This document shows, one piece after another, positions 18,126 through 27,568 of a DNA stretch of 64,000 nucleotides. The notes beneath the pieces were generated by a model, which had not been told where the DNA came from, ran no database searches, and worked only from the letters and a program-made list of their open reading frames with translations. The position numbers and the translations under genes were made by a program. The stretch is from Clavibacter sp. VKM Ac-2872 (GTDB taxonomy: Bacteria; Actinomycetota; Actinomycetes; Actinomycetales; Microbacteriaceae): positions 248,001-312,000 of the forward strand of contig NZ_JADKRR010000001.1 in assembly GCF_015351105.1 (NCBI RefSeq). Direction: 5' to 3'. Positions within the stretch are counted from its first letter, which is position 1, and the number at the start of each line of letters is the position of its first letter.

Positions 18126-18698
18126 ATGAGCACCACCTACCGCGTCGGCTACCTCGTCGGCAGCCTGTCGTCCACCTCCATCAACCGGGCCCTGTCGCTC
18201 GCGCTGGAGCGCCTCGGCGCCCAGGCCGACCTCGAGCTCACCGAGATCCCCATCGCGCCGCTGCCCTTCTACAGCGCGGACATGGACGGGGACTACCCCG
18301 AGGTCGCGAACGCGTTCAAGGCGCGGATCGCCGACGTCGACGCCGTCATGATCGTCACGCCCGAGTACAACCGCTCGGTGCCCGGCGTCCTCAAGAACGC
18401 GCTCGACTTCGCGAGCCGCCCCTACGGCGAGAACGCGTTCCAGGGCAAGCCCAGCGCGGTCATCGGCACGTCCATCGGCGCGGTCGGCACGGCCGTCGCG
18501 CAGCAGCACCTCCGCAGCATCCTGTCGTTCCTCGCGTCGCCCGAGCTGTCGCAGCCCGAGGCGTACATCCAGACCACCGAGGGCCTCATCTCGCCCGAGG
18601 GCGCGATCTCGAACGCCGGCACCGAGGAGTTCCTCGTCGGCTGGCTGCAGGCGTTCCACGCGCACATCGAGAAGAACCTCACGGCCGTCTCCGCCTAG
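18126..18698 (+). CDS. NADPH-dependent FMN reductase family protein
   Basis: A 190-residue flavodoxin-like protein. The ATG at 18126 has AGAAGGAG upstream. GSLSSTSINRAL forms the N-terminal phosphate-binding loop, and TPEYNRSVPGVLKNALDF is the signature of the family (chromate/azo/quinone reductase relatives). It should use FMN and NAD(P)H to reduce quinones or other small acceptors in the cytoplasm. It stands alone, separated from the GH2 gene by 188 bases and from the LacI gene by 121 bases. The substrate is not predictable. Confidence 0.85.
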   Translation: MSTTYRVGYLVGSLSSTSINRALSLALERLGAQADLELTEIPIAPLPFYSADMDGDYPEVANAFKARIADVDAVMIVTPEYNRSVPGVLKNALDFASRPYGENAFQGKPSAVIGTSIGAVGTAVAQQHLRSILSFLASPELSQPEAYIQTTEGLISPEGAISNAGTEEFLVGWLQAFHAHIEKNLTAVSA

Positions 18699-18746
18699 TC
18701 GGCGACGGGTGCCCGTCCGCGCGAGGTCGGCGGAGCGGATCGAGGC

Positions 18747-18774
18747 GCCCGTCGCCCGTCGCCCGTCGCCCGTC
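18747..18774. repeat. Heptamer tandem repeat, four copies of GCCCGTC
   Basis: Four exact GCCCGTC units follow one another, with a fifth degenerate copy (GCCCGCC) after them. The repeat lies just upstream of the LacI-type gene, outside coding sequence. It could vary in length by slippage and so change promoter spacing, but no promoter element is recognised beside it. Confidence 0.7.
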
Positions 18775-18819
18775 GCCCGCCGGCCGAGCGCGCCCGCGCA
18801 TGCTGGGTACCCTGAGCGC

Positions 18820-19869
18820 ATGGTGACCATCCGCGACGTCGCTGCCGACGCGGGCGTCGCGCGCAGCACGGTCTCCTACGTCCTCTCGGGCAAGAAGAAG
18901 CTGCCCGACGCCACCCGCGAGCGCGTGCTCGCGAGCGTCAGCAAGCTCGGCTACCGGCCGGACCCCGCCGCCCGCGCGCTCGCGCTCCGGCGCACCAACA
19001 TCCTCGGCTTCCTCGCCTCCATCGACCCGGCGTCGCGCGAGTCCGACATCGAGGTCTTCATGCGCTTCGTGCGGGCCGGGATGTACGAGGCCAACACGCG
19101 CGGGTTCGACCTGCTCATCATGGGGAAGGGCGAGGACGAGCTGCGCGGGGACGTGCTCGCGGACGCGCTCGTGGTGATGGACATCCGCGACGACGACCCG
19201 CGGATCCCGGTGCTCCAGGCCATCGGCCTCCCCACCGTCCTCGTCGGGCACCCGGGCCGCTCGTCCGCGTTCAGCGCGGTGGACCTCGACTTCGAGGAGG
19301 CCGGCCGCGTCGCCGTCGACCACCTCGTCGCGCTCGGGCACCGGGAGATCGCGCTGCTCGGATCGGGCGCGCCCGCCGCCCGGACGGAGATGGGCTTCGC
19401 CGTGCGCTTCCGCCGCGGCTTCACGGAGCGGTGCGCGCACCACGGCATCCAGGGCGCTGTCGTCCCCTCCGCGGGCGGCGGCGACGACGCGGCGGGGCGC
19501 TGGCTCGACGCGGCCCACGAGGCCCTGCCCGACGCGAGCGCGATCGTCGCCCACACGCCCGGCGAGCTCGAGCCGATCGCGGCGGCGCTCCGGGCGCGCG
19601 GGATCCGGATCCCCGGCGACTGCTCCCTCATCACGGTCGCGCCCGAGGTCGTCATGCGCCAGGCCGCCCTGCCGCTCACGGTGATCGACCTGCCCGGCGA
19701 CGAGATGGTGCGCCGCGCCACCGGCCTCGCGGCGGACGAGCTCGCGGGCACGGCCGAGCCCGGCGTCCTCGAGCTGCTGCCCGCGGTGCTGGTCGAGCTC
19801 GGATCCACCGGTCCGCACCTGTCGGGCGTGGGCGGATCCGCGTTCCGCTCCGCGAGCACCCCCGCCTGA
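18820..19869 (+). CDS. LacI-family transcriptional regulator
   Basis: A 349-residue regulator. The N-terminal helix-turn-helix is textbook LacI (TIRDVAADAGVARSTVSYVL, residues 3-22), followed by a hinge with PDPAARALALRRTN. The C-terminal periplasmic-binding-protein-like domain ends in a STGPHLSGVG-type tail. It starts at the ATG that directly precedes the HTH. Two perfect GAACCGGTTC operators lie 56-87 bases after its stop and before the next transporter operon, which it very likely represses until the right oligosaccharide is present. Confidence 0.9.
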   Translation: MVTIRDVAADAGVARSTVSYVLSGKKKLPDATRERVLASVSKLGYRPDPAARALALRRTNILGFLASIDPASRESDIEVFMRFVRAGMYEANTRGFDLLIMGKGEDELRGDVLADALVVMDIRDDDPRIPVLQAIGLPTVLVGHPGRSSAFSAVDLDFEEAGRVAVDHLVALGHREIALLGSGAPAARTEMGFAVRFRRGFTERCAHHGIQGAVVPSAGGGDDAAGRWLDAAHEALPDASAIVAHTPGELEPIAAALRARGIRIPGDCSLITVAPEVVMRQAALPLTVIDLPGDEMVRRATGLAADELAGTAEPGVLELLPAVLVELGSTGPHLSGVGGSAFRSASTPA

Positions 19870-19921
19870 GCGCGGCCCGGCACCCGCGCAGCCTGCGCGC
19901 CGCGTCCCGATCATCACGATC

Positions 19922-19959
19922 GGAGAACCGGTTCGCCGAAAGTGTTGAACCGGTTCTCC
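19922..19959. promoter_or_regulatory. Paired LacI-type operators
   Basis: Two identical perfect palindromes, GAACCGGTTC at 19925-19934 and 19947-19956, are 22 bp apart centre to centre (two helical turns). They are flanked by GGA and TCC, so the whole site is a 13-bp inverted repeat. The central CCGG and flanks match the general LacI-family operator form. It lies about 112 bases upstream of the next transporter start. Confidence 0.8.
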
Positions 19960-20051
19960 AAACCACCTAGGCTCGCCGCGAAGCCGCCGTGACGGGCCGC
20001 TCCTCCCGGCATCGCCGCCGTGGACGGAGACGGCTCCCGGCGCGCAGGTAC

Positions 20052-20069
20052 GTATTCAGAGAGGAATAC
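20052..20069 (+). promoter_or_regulatory. Small hairpin carrying the ribosome site of the binding-protein gene
   Basis: GTATTC (20052-20057) pairs with GAATAC (20064-20069), and the AGAGAGGA ribosome site spans the loop and right arm, directly before the GTG at 20071. It might tune translation; it could also be chance. Confidence 0.3.
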
Positions 20070-20070
20070 C

Positions 20071-21285
20071 GTGATCAACACGCGCACCCGCGCCGCCCTG
20101 GCGGCCACCGTCGTCGTCACCGCAGGCCTGGCCCTCACCGGCTGCTCCACGGGGGGAGGCGGCTCGTCGGATCCGAACTCGCTCACCCTCTGGGACAGCT
20201 TCACCCAGTACGACGCGTCGTCGCCGTACGGGAAGCTCATCAGCGGCTGCGAGACCAGCACCGGCATCACCATCGACCGCACGCAGAACCCCGACAACGA
20301 GACCAAGTTCCTGCAGGCCGCGTCGTCGAAGACCACGCCGAACCTCATCGTGCTCGACAACCCGGCCATCGCCCGCTTCGCCGACACCGGGCTCCTCGTC
20401 TCGAACGACGAGTCGGGCCTCGACACCTCGAAGGTGCTGCCCAACGTGCTCGCCGCCGGTCAGCTGGACGGGAAGACCTACGGATCCTCCATCGGCGCGA
20501 ACACCCTCGCGCTGTTCTACGACAAGGCCAAGCTGGCGGCCGCCGGGGTCCAGCCGCCCACCGACTGGGCGAGCCTCCAGGACGCCGCCGCGAAGACCAC
20601 GCAGGGCGACGTGCAGGGCCTCGGCTTCTCCGCGATCGGCACCGAGGAGGGCACGTTCCAGTTCCTGCCCTTCTTCTGGGGAGCCGGCGCCGACCTGTCC
20701 GACATCTCCTCGCCCGCCGCCGTGCGCGCGCTCACCCTCTGGACCGACATGGTCAAGGACGGGCAGGCGTCGAGCGCCAACGTCAACGCGAACCAGCAGG
20801 ACATCCGCGACCAGTTCCTCGCCGGGAAGCTCGCGATGATGGTCAACGGCACGTGGCAGCTCTCCGCCCTCGACCAGGCGGGCATCGACTACGGCGTCGT
20901 GCCGCTCCCCGCGGAGGACGGCGGCGCCGCCCCCAGCCCCCTCGGCGGCGAGTTCGTCGAGGTGGTCGTGAGCGACAAGGCGAAGCAGGACGCCGCGGCG
21001 AGGTTCGCGCAGTGCATGATCGACCCCGCCAACCTGGCCGACTGGACCGCGGGCCAGTCGTACATCTCCCCGTACGCCGACGCGGCCGCCGCGCAGGCGT
21101 CCGCGGACCCGGAGCTCGTGCCGTGGGTCGACGCCGTGAAGGTCGCCCAGGGCCGCACCGCCGACCTCGGCATCGCCTACCCGGACACCTCGAAGGCGCT
21201 GTACCAGGCCATCCAGGAGGCGCTCACCGGCAGCAAGACGCCGCAGGCCGCGCTCGACGACGCCGCGGCGACGCTGAAGAAGTGA
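20071..21285 (+). CDS. ABC sugar transporter substrate-binding lipoprotein
   Basis: A 404-residue family 1 solute-binding protein with lipobox ALTG-C (Cys25). The GTG start is chosen for its AGAGAGGA site and the signal peptide that follows directly. The mature part starts with a Gly/Ser linker, then NSLTLWDSFTQYDASS. It likely delivers an oligosaccharide to the two downstream permeases; the GH31 enzyme at the end of the operon points to an alpha-xyloside or alpha-glucoside. The operon is preceded by paired LacI operators. The next start overlaps this stop (GTGA). Confidence 0.88.
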   Translation: MINTRTRAALAATVVVTAGLALTGCSTGGGGSSDPNSLTLWDSFTQYDASSPYGKLISGCETSTGITIDRTQNPDNETKFLQAASSKTTPNLIVLDNPAIARFADTGLLVSNDESGLDTSKVLPNVLAAGQLDGKTYGSSIGANTLALFYDKAKLAAAGVQPPTDWASLQDAAAKTTQGDVQGLGFSAIGTEEGTFQFLPFFWGAGADLSDISSPAAVRALTLWTDMVKDGQASSANVNANQQDIRDQFLAGKLAMMVNGTWQLSALDQAGIDYGVVPLPAEDGGAAPSPLGGEFVEVVVSDKAKQDAAARFAQCMIDPANLADWTAGQSYISPYADAAAAQASADPELVPWVDAVKVAQGRTADLGIAYPDTSKALYQAIQEALTGSKTPQAALDDAAATLKK

Positions 21286-22241
21286 GCGGCCGCGTGATCG
21301 ACCGGCCCCTCGCCCCCAGCAGGGGCGCGGGGCCGGCGGGCCCGGCCGAGGGGCGGCCCCCGCGCCGCCGGCCGTACCGGACGGTGAGCGTCGTCGCCGC
21401 GATCGGGTTCATGGCGCCGGTCGTCGCGTTCCTCGCGATCTTCTTCGTCTACCCGATCATCCGCGGCTTCCTGCTGAGCCTGCAGGAGTACGGGCCGCGC
21501 GCGTTCGTGACGGGCGAGGCGCCCTACGTGGGCTTCCAGAACTACGTGACGATCCTCAGCGACAGCCTGTTCGCCACGATCGCGTGGCACACGGTCGTCT
21601 TCACGGTGGTCTCGCTCGCCGGGCAGTTCGCCATCGGCCTCGCGCTCGCGGTGTTCTTCACGCGCCGGTTCCCGCTCTCGACGACGTTCCGGTCGCTCAT
21701 CCTGCTGCCGTGGCTGCTGCCGCTCATCGTCTCGGCGACGGCCTGGCGGTGGATGTTCGACCAGCAGTTCGGCATCATCAACTCGGTGCTCGGCACGCCG
21801 ATCGGCTGGCTGAGCGACCCGTCGGTGTCGCTGTGGTCGGTCATCATCGCCAACATCTGGCTCGGGATCCCGTTCAACATGATCCTGCTCTACGGCGGCC
21901 TGCAGGGCATCCCGGAGAACCTCTACGAGGCCGCGGCGCTCGACGGCGCCGGCCGTTGGCGCACCTTCCGGAGCATCACCTGGCCGCTGCTGCGCCCCGT
22001 CACCGCGGTGACGCTGCTGCTCGGCCTCGTCTACACGATCAAGGTCTTCGACGTGATCTGGATCCTCACCAAGGGCGGCCCCGCCAACAGCTCCCACACC
22101 CTGAGCACGTGGGCCTACGAGAAGTCGTTCACCGACCTCGACTTCGGCGTCGGCGCCGCGGCCGGGGAGATCCTCGTGGTCGTCGCCCTCGTCTTCGGCC
22201 TCATCTACGTCCGGGCCCAGCGCAAGGAGGCGCAGTCGTGA
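21282..22241 (+). CDS. ABC sugar transporter permease (MalF/UgpA type)
   Basis: A 319-residue permease starting at the GTG that overlaps the upstream stop; a second in-frame GTG lies at 21294. After a basic Pro-rich leader of about 30 residues there are six likely membrane spans. The EAA loop is YEAAALDGAGRWRTFRSITW followed by PLLRP. It works with the next gene as the channel of the importer. As in the first sugar system, the operon encodes no ATPase. Confidence 0.9.
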   Translation: MSGRVIDRPLAPSRGAGPAGPAEGRPPRRRPYRTVSVVAAIGFMAPVVAFLAIFFVYPIIRGFLLSLQEYGPRAFVTGEAPYVGFQNYVTILSDSLFATIAWHTVVFTVVSLAGQFAIGLALAVFFTRRFPLSTTFRSLILLPWLLPLIVSATAWRWMFDQQFGIINSVLGTPIGWLSDPSVSLWSVIIANIWLGIPFNMILLYGGLQGIPENLYEAAALDGAGRWRTFRSITWPLLRPVTAVTLLLGLVYTIKVFDVIWILTKGGPANSSHTLSTWAYEKSFTDLDFGVGAAAGEILVVVALVFGLIYVRAQRKEAQS

Positions 22242-23068
22242 ACACCGTCGACACCCCGGTCCGTCGGTGGACGAACGCCGTGATCGGCCTCGCCATCTGC
22301 GCGGTCCTGCTGTTCCCCCTCTACTGGATGCTCAACGTCTCGCTGACGAAGCCCCAGGACCTCATCTCGAGCACGCCGAGCCTGTTCCCCGCCGATCCCA
22401 CGCTCGACGGGTACGCGCAGGCCATCTCGACGCAGCTGCCGAACCTGGTGACGAGCCTCGTCATCTCGATCGGCTGCGTGATCCTCACCCTCCTCATCTC
22501 GCTCCCCGCGGCCTACGCGATGGCGAAGTTCCGGGTGCGCGGCACGGGCGCGGTGATGTTCGTGTTCCTGCTCGCGCAGATGATCCCGGGCATCGTGCTC
22601 GTGACCGCCCTGTTCGCGATCTACAACGCGCTCGGGCTGCTCAACACGTACCCCGGCCTGATCCTCGCCGACGCCACGGCGTCCGTCCCGTTCGCGGTCA
22701 TCGTGCTGCGCGCCTTCATGCTCGGGATCCCCGACGAGCTGCTCGAGGCCGCGCGCATCGACGGCGCCTCGAGCTGGCGCGCGTTCGTCTCGATCGTCGT
22801 GCCGCTCAGCCGGAACGCCATCGTCACGGCCGCGCTGTTCTCCTTCCTGTTCGCCTGGGCGGACTTCCTCAACGCGAACTCGCTCACCTCGGGCAACAGC
22901 ATCGTGCCGTTCACGCTCGGGCTGTACCGCTACATCGGGTCCACGACGACGAACTGGAACGGGATCATGGCGACCGCCGTCATCGCGTCCATCCCCGCCG
23001 CCGTCCTGCTCGTCGTCGCGCAGCGGTTCGTCGCCGCGGGCGTCACCGCCGGGGCCGTGAAGGACTGA
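22238..23068 (+). CDS. ABC sugar transporter permease (MalG type)
   Basis: A 276-residue permease whose GTG overlaps the stop of the previous gene. It has six likely spans, starting at residues 14-32 (VIGLAICAVLLFPLYWMLN). The EAA loop reads EAARIDGASSWRAFVSIVVP. It completes the importer with the preceding genes. The GH31 gene follows after 74 bases. Confidence 0.9.
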   Translation: MNTVDTPVRRWTNAVIGLAICAVLLFPLYWMLNVSLTKPQDLISSTPSLFPADPTLDGYAQAISTQLPNLVTSLVISIGCVILTLLISLPAAYAMAKFRVRGTGAVMFVFLLAQMIPGIVLVTALFAIYNALGLLNTYPGLILADATASVPFAVIVLRAFMLGIPDELLEAARIDGASSWRAFVSIVVPLSRNAIVTAALFSFLFAWADFLNANSLTSGNSIVPFTLGLYRYIGSTTTNWNGIMATAVIASIPAAVLLVVAQRFVAAGVTAGAVKD

Positions 23069-23142
23069 GCGGGGCGCACCCGGCGCCGCACCCGGGCACG
23101 ACGACACGACACGACGCACCACGACACCGAGGACGAGCACGC

Positions 23143-25191
23143 ATGATCGACGACGACCAGCACTTCACGACCGACGGGACGCGCCTCGTCTGGCGGGGCG
23201 ACGGGGAGACCCTCGTGGTGGAGCCGTGGGGGCCCGACAGCCTCCGCGTGCGCTCCCGGATCATGGCGCCCGTGGCGGACGCCGACTGGGCGCTGCTGCC
23301 GCAGCCGGAGGCCGACGCGCGCGTCGAGGTCGACGGCGCGACGGCCCGGATCACGAACGGCGGCATCACGGCCGTGCTCGTCTCCGAGTCCTCCTACGGC
23401 TACCAGACCGGCTACGAGGAGAACCGCTGCCACGTGACGTTCCTCGACCGGCGCGGCGAGGTGCTGCTCGAGGAGATCGGCACGGGCGGCGCCCTGCACC
23501 TCCGGGCGCGCGAGCAGCGGCCGCACCTCGGCGGCGACTTCCGCATCACGGCGTCGTTCGCGACCGGCCCTGGCGAGCGGCTGTACGGCATGGGGCTGTA
23601 CCAGCAGGACATCCTCGACCTCGCCGGATCCACGTTCGAGCTCGCGCACCGCAACTCGCAGGCGAGCGTGCCGTTCGTGATGTCGAGCCGCGGCTACGGG
23701 TTCCTCTGGCACGACCCGGCGATCGGCCGCGCGACCTTCGCGGCGAACCGCATCGAGTGGACGGCGGAGACGAGCGAGCAGCTCGACTACTGGATCACCG
23801 CGGGCGACACCCCGGCCGACATCAGCCGCGCGTACGCCCGGGCGACCGGATCCGCGCCCATGATGCCCGAGCACGGCCTCGGCTTCTGGCAGTGCCGGCT
23901 GCGCTACTGGAACCAGGAGCAGCTGCTCGAGGTGGCGCGCGAGCACACCCGGCGCGGGCTGCCGATGGACGTCATCGTCGCCGACTTCTTCCACTGGCCG
24001 AAGATGGGCGACCTCCGCTTCGAGGAGGAGTTCTGGCCGGATCCGACCGCGATGGTCGAGGAGCTGCGCGGCATGGGCATCGAGCTGATGGTCTCCATCT
24101 GGCCGCAGGTGTCGCTCGAGTCCGAGAACTACGCGCGCATGAAGAAGGAGAACCTCCTCGTGCGCAGCGAGCGGGGGATCGACGTGCAGATGCAGTTCGA
24201 GGGGCCGAGCGCCTTCGTCGACGTGACCAACCCCGACGCGCGCCGGTACCTCTGGGAGACGGCGCAGCGCGGCTACGGCGCGCACGGGATCCGGCTGTTC
24301 TGGCTCGACGAGGCGGAGCCCGAGTACGGCGTCTACGACTACGACAACTACCGGTACCACGCGGGCCCCAACGTGCGCGTCGGCAACGTGTACCCGCAGA
24401 TGTTCTCGCGCGCGATGCACGAGGGGCGGATCGAAGCGGGCCAGGAGCCGGGCGTCGACCTGGTGCGCGCGGCGTGGGCGGGCAGCCAGCGGTACGGCGC
24501 GCTCGTGTGGTCGGGCGACATCCACTCCACGTTCGAGGCGCTCGCGCGGCAGGTGACCGCGGGGATCCACATGGGCGTCGCCGGCATCCCCTGGTTCACG
24601 ACCGACATCGGCGGGTTCGCGGGCGCCCGCACCGACGACCCGGCGTTCCACGAGCTGCTCGTGCGCTGGTTCCAGTTCGGCGCGTTCTCGCCGGTGATGC
24701 GGCTGCACGGCGATCGCGGTCCGAGCGTCGAGGTGCGCGCGGCCGACGGGTCCCGCCGCGCGCCGAGCGGATCCGGCAACGAGCTCTGGAGCTTCGGCGA
24801 GGAGGTCTACGGGATCCTCGCCGGGTACGTGCACTTGCGCGAGCGGATGCGGCCGTACCTCCGCGCCGTGATGCGCGAGGCCCACGAGGACGGCCAGCCG
24901 GTGATGCGCGGCATGTTCCACGTCTTCCCGGATGACGCCCCGAGCTGGTCGCTCGGCGACCAGTACATGCTCGGCGCCGACGTGCTCGTCGCGCCCGTGC
25001 TCGAGGCGGGCGCGCGCTCGCGGAGCGTGCACCTGCCGGCGGGCGCGTCATGGATCGAGGCGTCGACCGGCGCCCGCCACGCGGGTGGTCAGCGGGTGGT
25101 CGCTGACGCGCCGCTGCACGTGATCCCCGTGTTCGTGCGGGAGGGCGCGGCGGTGGACGTGCGGCTGCCCGACGGCGACGCGGTCGCCTGA
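23143..25191 (+). CDS. GH31 alpha-xylosidase / alpha-glucosidase
   Basis: A 682-residue glycoside hydrolase family 31 enzyme without a signal peptide. The N-terminal beta-sandwich is followed by the barrel. LFWLDEAEPEYG holds the nucleophile Asp389, WSGDIHSTFEAL holds the acid/base Asp459, and GIPWFTTDIGGF is a conserved family strand. The DEAEPE version of the nucleophile motif occurs in a branch of bacterial GH31 proteins. It is the last gene of the LacI-controlled importer operon, so it should cleave the imported oligosaccharide, possibly xyloglucan- or starch-derived. Alpha-xylosidase and alpha-glucosidase cannot be separated from sequence alone. Confidence 0.85.
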   Translation: MIDDDQHFTTDGTRLVWRGDGETLVVEPWGPDSLRVRSRIMAPVADADWALLPQPEADARVEVDGATARITNGGITAVLVSESSYGYQTGYEENRCHVTFLDRRGEVLLEEIGTGGALHLRAREQRPHLGGDFRITASFATGPGERLYGMGLYQQDILDLAGSTFELAHRNSQASVPFVMSSRGYGFLWHDPAIGRATFAANRIEWTAETSEQLDYWITAGDTPADISRAYARATGSAPMMPEHGLGFWQCRLRYWNQEQLLEVAREHTRRGLPMDVIVADFFHWPKMGDLRFEEEFWPDPTAMVEELRGMGIELMVSIWPQVSLESENYARMKKENLLVRSERGIDVQMQFEGPSAFVDVTNPDARRYLWETAQRGYGAHGIRLFWLDEAEPEYGVYDYDNYRYHAGPNVRVGNVYPQMFSRAMHEGRIEAGQEPGVDLVRAAWAGSQRYGALVWSGDIHSTFEALARQVTAGIHMGVAGIPWFTTDIGGFAGARTDDPAFHELLVRWFQFGAFSPVMRLHGDRGPSVEVRAADGSRRAPSGSGNELWSFGEEVYGILAGYVHLRERMRPYLRAVMREAHEDGQPVMRGMFHVFPDDAPSWSLGDQYMLGADVLVAPVLEAGARSRSVHLPAGASWIEASTGARHAGGQRVVADAPLHVIPVFVREGAAVDVRLPDGDAVA

Positions 25192-25364
25192 GGGGCGGCC
25201 CTCCCGGGTGGCGACGGCCTTCCGCCGGTCGACGGGGCCGGATAGGGTGCCGGTGCTCGCCGGGCGGTCGCCCGCGAGCGCCCGCCGGTGCGAGCCGTCG
25301 CCCGGATCGCCCCGCAGACCAGGAGGAGCGCATGACCGTGGACAGGGGTCGAGGCAGGCAGTGA

Positions 25365-25382
25365 GGTAAGGCTATGCTTACC
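25365..25382. promoter_or_regulatory. DtxR/IdeR-type iron box
   Basis: GGTAAGGCTATGCTTACC is an 18-bp palindrome with 14 of 18 positions symmetric. It resembles the actinobacterial DtxR box (ggTtaGgCTaaCCt form). It lies 53 bases upstream of the iron-importer binding-protein gene, so an iron-loaded DtxR-family repressor probably switches this operon off when iron is sufficient. Confidence 0.7.
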
Positions 25383-25434
25383 CGCGGCCCGAGCTCCCCG
25401 CCGGGTCGCCGCCGGCCTCGACCCCAGGAGACCC

Positions 25435-26490
25435 ATGCCCCGCGCTCGCGCCCTCGCCCGCCTCACCGCCACCGCCGTGACGGGCCTCGTGCTCGTCGCC
25501 CTCACCGGCTGCGGCGCCTCCGAGGAGGTGCCGGCCGCATCCGTCGCCGAGACCGGGCAGGGGTCGACGACCTACCCGCTGACGCTGGCGAACTGCGGCC
25601 ACGACGTGACGATCGACCAGGCGCCGCAGCGGGTGGTGTCGCTCGACCAGGACTCCACCGAGATCCTCCTGTCGCTCGGCCTCGAGGACCGCATGGTCGG
25701 CACGGCGTCGTGGACGGATCCCGTTCTCGACTCGCTCGCCGACGCGAACGCGAAGGTGCCGCGCCTCGCCGACAACGCGCCCACCTACGAGGTGCTCCTG
25801 GACGCCGATCCCGACTTCGTCACCGCCTCCTTCGGCCGCCACTACGGCACGGGCGGCGTCGTCACGCGCGACCGGCTCGCCGAGACGGGGATCCCCTCCT
25901 ACCTGTCGCCGACCGACTGCGACTCCGACATCAGCATCAACGGCGGCGGCCAGCGCACGACCGCGCTCACGGTCGACGCGCTGTACCAGGAGATCCGCGA
26001 GATGGCCGAGGTCTTCGACGTCGCGGACCGCGGCGAGGCGCTCGTCTCCTCCCTCCAGCAGCGCGCGGCCGCGGCGACCGACGGCATGGACCTCGGCGGG
26101 GCGAAGATCATGTACTGGTTCGCCGACACGAAGACGCCGTACATGGGCGGCGGATTCGGCGCCACGTCGCTCCTGTCGCGCCAGATCGGCGCCACGGACT
26201 CCTTCCCCGAGGTGCGCGACGACTTCATCGCGACCGGGTGGGAGACCGTGGTCGACCGCGACCCGGACATCCTCGTGCTCGGCGACCTGCAGCGCGACCG
26301 GTTCCCGGGCGACCGGCTGCAGGACAAGATCGACTTCCTCACGAGCGACCCGCTGACGCGCGACCTCACGGCCGTGAAGGAGGGCCGCACGGTGGCGCTG
26401 CACGGCGCCGAGCTGAACCCGTCGATCCGCTTCGTGGACGGGCTCGAGAAGATCCGCGCCTGGTGGGACGCGCGCGGGGCGAAGCTCTGA
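25435..26490 (+). CDS. Iron-siderophore ABC transporter binding lipoprotein (FecB/FepB type)
   Basis: A 351-residue type III (two-lobe, helix-linked) binding protein. The lipobox is VALTG-C (Cys26). TIDQAPQRVVSLDQDSTEIL is the typical start of the first lobe, and the last lobe carries ALHGAELNPSIRFVDGLEK. It should bind a ferric siderophore or haem at the membrane surface. It is the first gene of a three-gene importer behind a DtxR-type box. The ligand cannot be assigned. Confidence 0.85.
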   Translation: MPRARALARLTATAVTGLVLVALTGCGASEEVPAASVAETGQGSTTYPLTLANCGHDVTIDQAPQRVVSLDQDSTEILLSLGLEDRMVGTASWTDPVLDSLADANAKVPRLADNAPTYEVLLDADPDFVTASFGRHYGTGGVVTRDRLAETGIPSYLSPTDCDSDISINGGGQRTTALTVDALYQEIREMAEVFDVADRGEALVSSLQQRAAAATDGMDLGGAKIMYWFADTKTPYMGGGFGATSLLSRQIGATDSFPEVRDDFIATGWETVVDRDPDILVLGDLQRDRFPGDRLQDKIDFLTSDPLTRDLTAVKEGRTVALHGAELNPSIRFVDGLEKIRAWWDARGAKL

Positions 26491-27568
26491 GCGCCGCGAC
26501 CTCGCGGTCCCCGCGGGCGCCGTTCGCGGAGGCCGCCGCGCGGGTACGCGCCCTGCCGCACCCCCTCCGCGTCGTGCTGCTGGTGGTGATCGGGATCGTC
26601 GCGCTCGCGCTCTCGGTGGGCGTCGCCGTGACCCTCGGCCCGGCCGACGTGTCGCTCGTGAACGTGCGCGACATCCTGCTCAACCACGCCGGGCTCGCGA
26701 GCATCCCGGTGCGCGTCTCCGAGGACGCCATCGTCTGGCAGGAGCGCCTGCCGCGCGCGCTCGTCGCGGCGGCCTGCGGCGCGGGCCTCGGCCTCTGCGG
26801 CGTCGTGCTCCAGTCGCTCCTGCGGAACCCGCTCGCGGATCCGTTCGTGCTCGGCGTCTCCTCCGGTGCCTCCACGGGCGCGGTGCTCATCGGGGTGCTC
26901 GGCCTCGGCGGCGGCGCGATCGGCATGTCGGGCGGCGCCTTCATCGGGGCGCTCGTGGCCTTCGGGTTCGTGCTGCTGCTCGCCCGGTTCTCCTCGGCGG
27001 GCACGGCGGGCGTGATCCTCGCGGGCGTCGCCAGCACCCAGCTCTTCTCCGCGCTCACCTCGCTGGTGGTGTTCGCGTTCGCCGACTCCGACGAGACGCG
27101 CGGCATCACGTTCTGGCTCCTCGGATCGCTCGAGGGCATGCGCTGGGACGAGGTCGGCCTCAGCGTCGCCGTGGTGGCGGTCGGCGCGGTCGTCTGCCTC
27201 GCCTACGCCCGCTCACTCGACGCCTTCGCGTTCGGGGAGGAGGTGGCGTCGTCGCTCGGGATCCACGTGGGCCGCACCCGCACGATCCTCCTGGTGGTCA
27301 CCGCCCTCCTCACCGCGACGCTCGTGAGCATCGCCGGCGCCATCGGCTTCGTCGGCCTCGTGCTCCCGCACGCCGCGCGCCTGCTCTTCGGCCAGCGGCA
27401 CGCGCGCGTCGTGCCCGCCACGATCGTGCTCGGCGCCGTGTTCATGGTGTGGGTCGACGCGTTCTCGCGCCTCGCGTTCGCGCCGACGCCGCTGCCCGTG
27501 GGCGTGGGCACCGCGCTCGTGGGCGTGCCCGTCTTCATGCTGCTGCTGATGCGCAACCGGGGGCGCGC

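Noticed and set aside
18747-18780. Possible CRISPR-like repeat
   Set aside because: The units are 7 bases long and directly adjacent, with no spacers; it is a simple tandem repeat.
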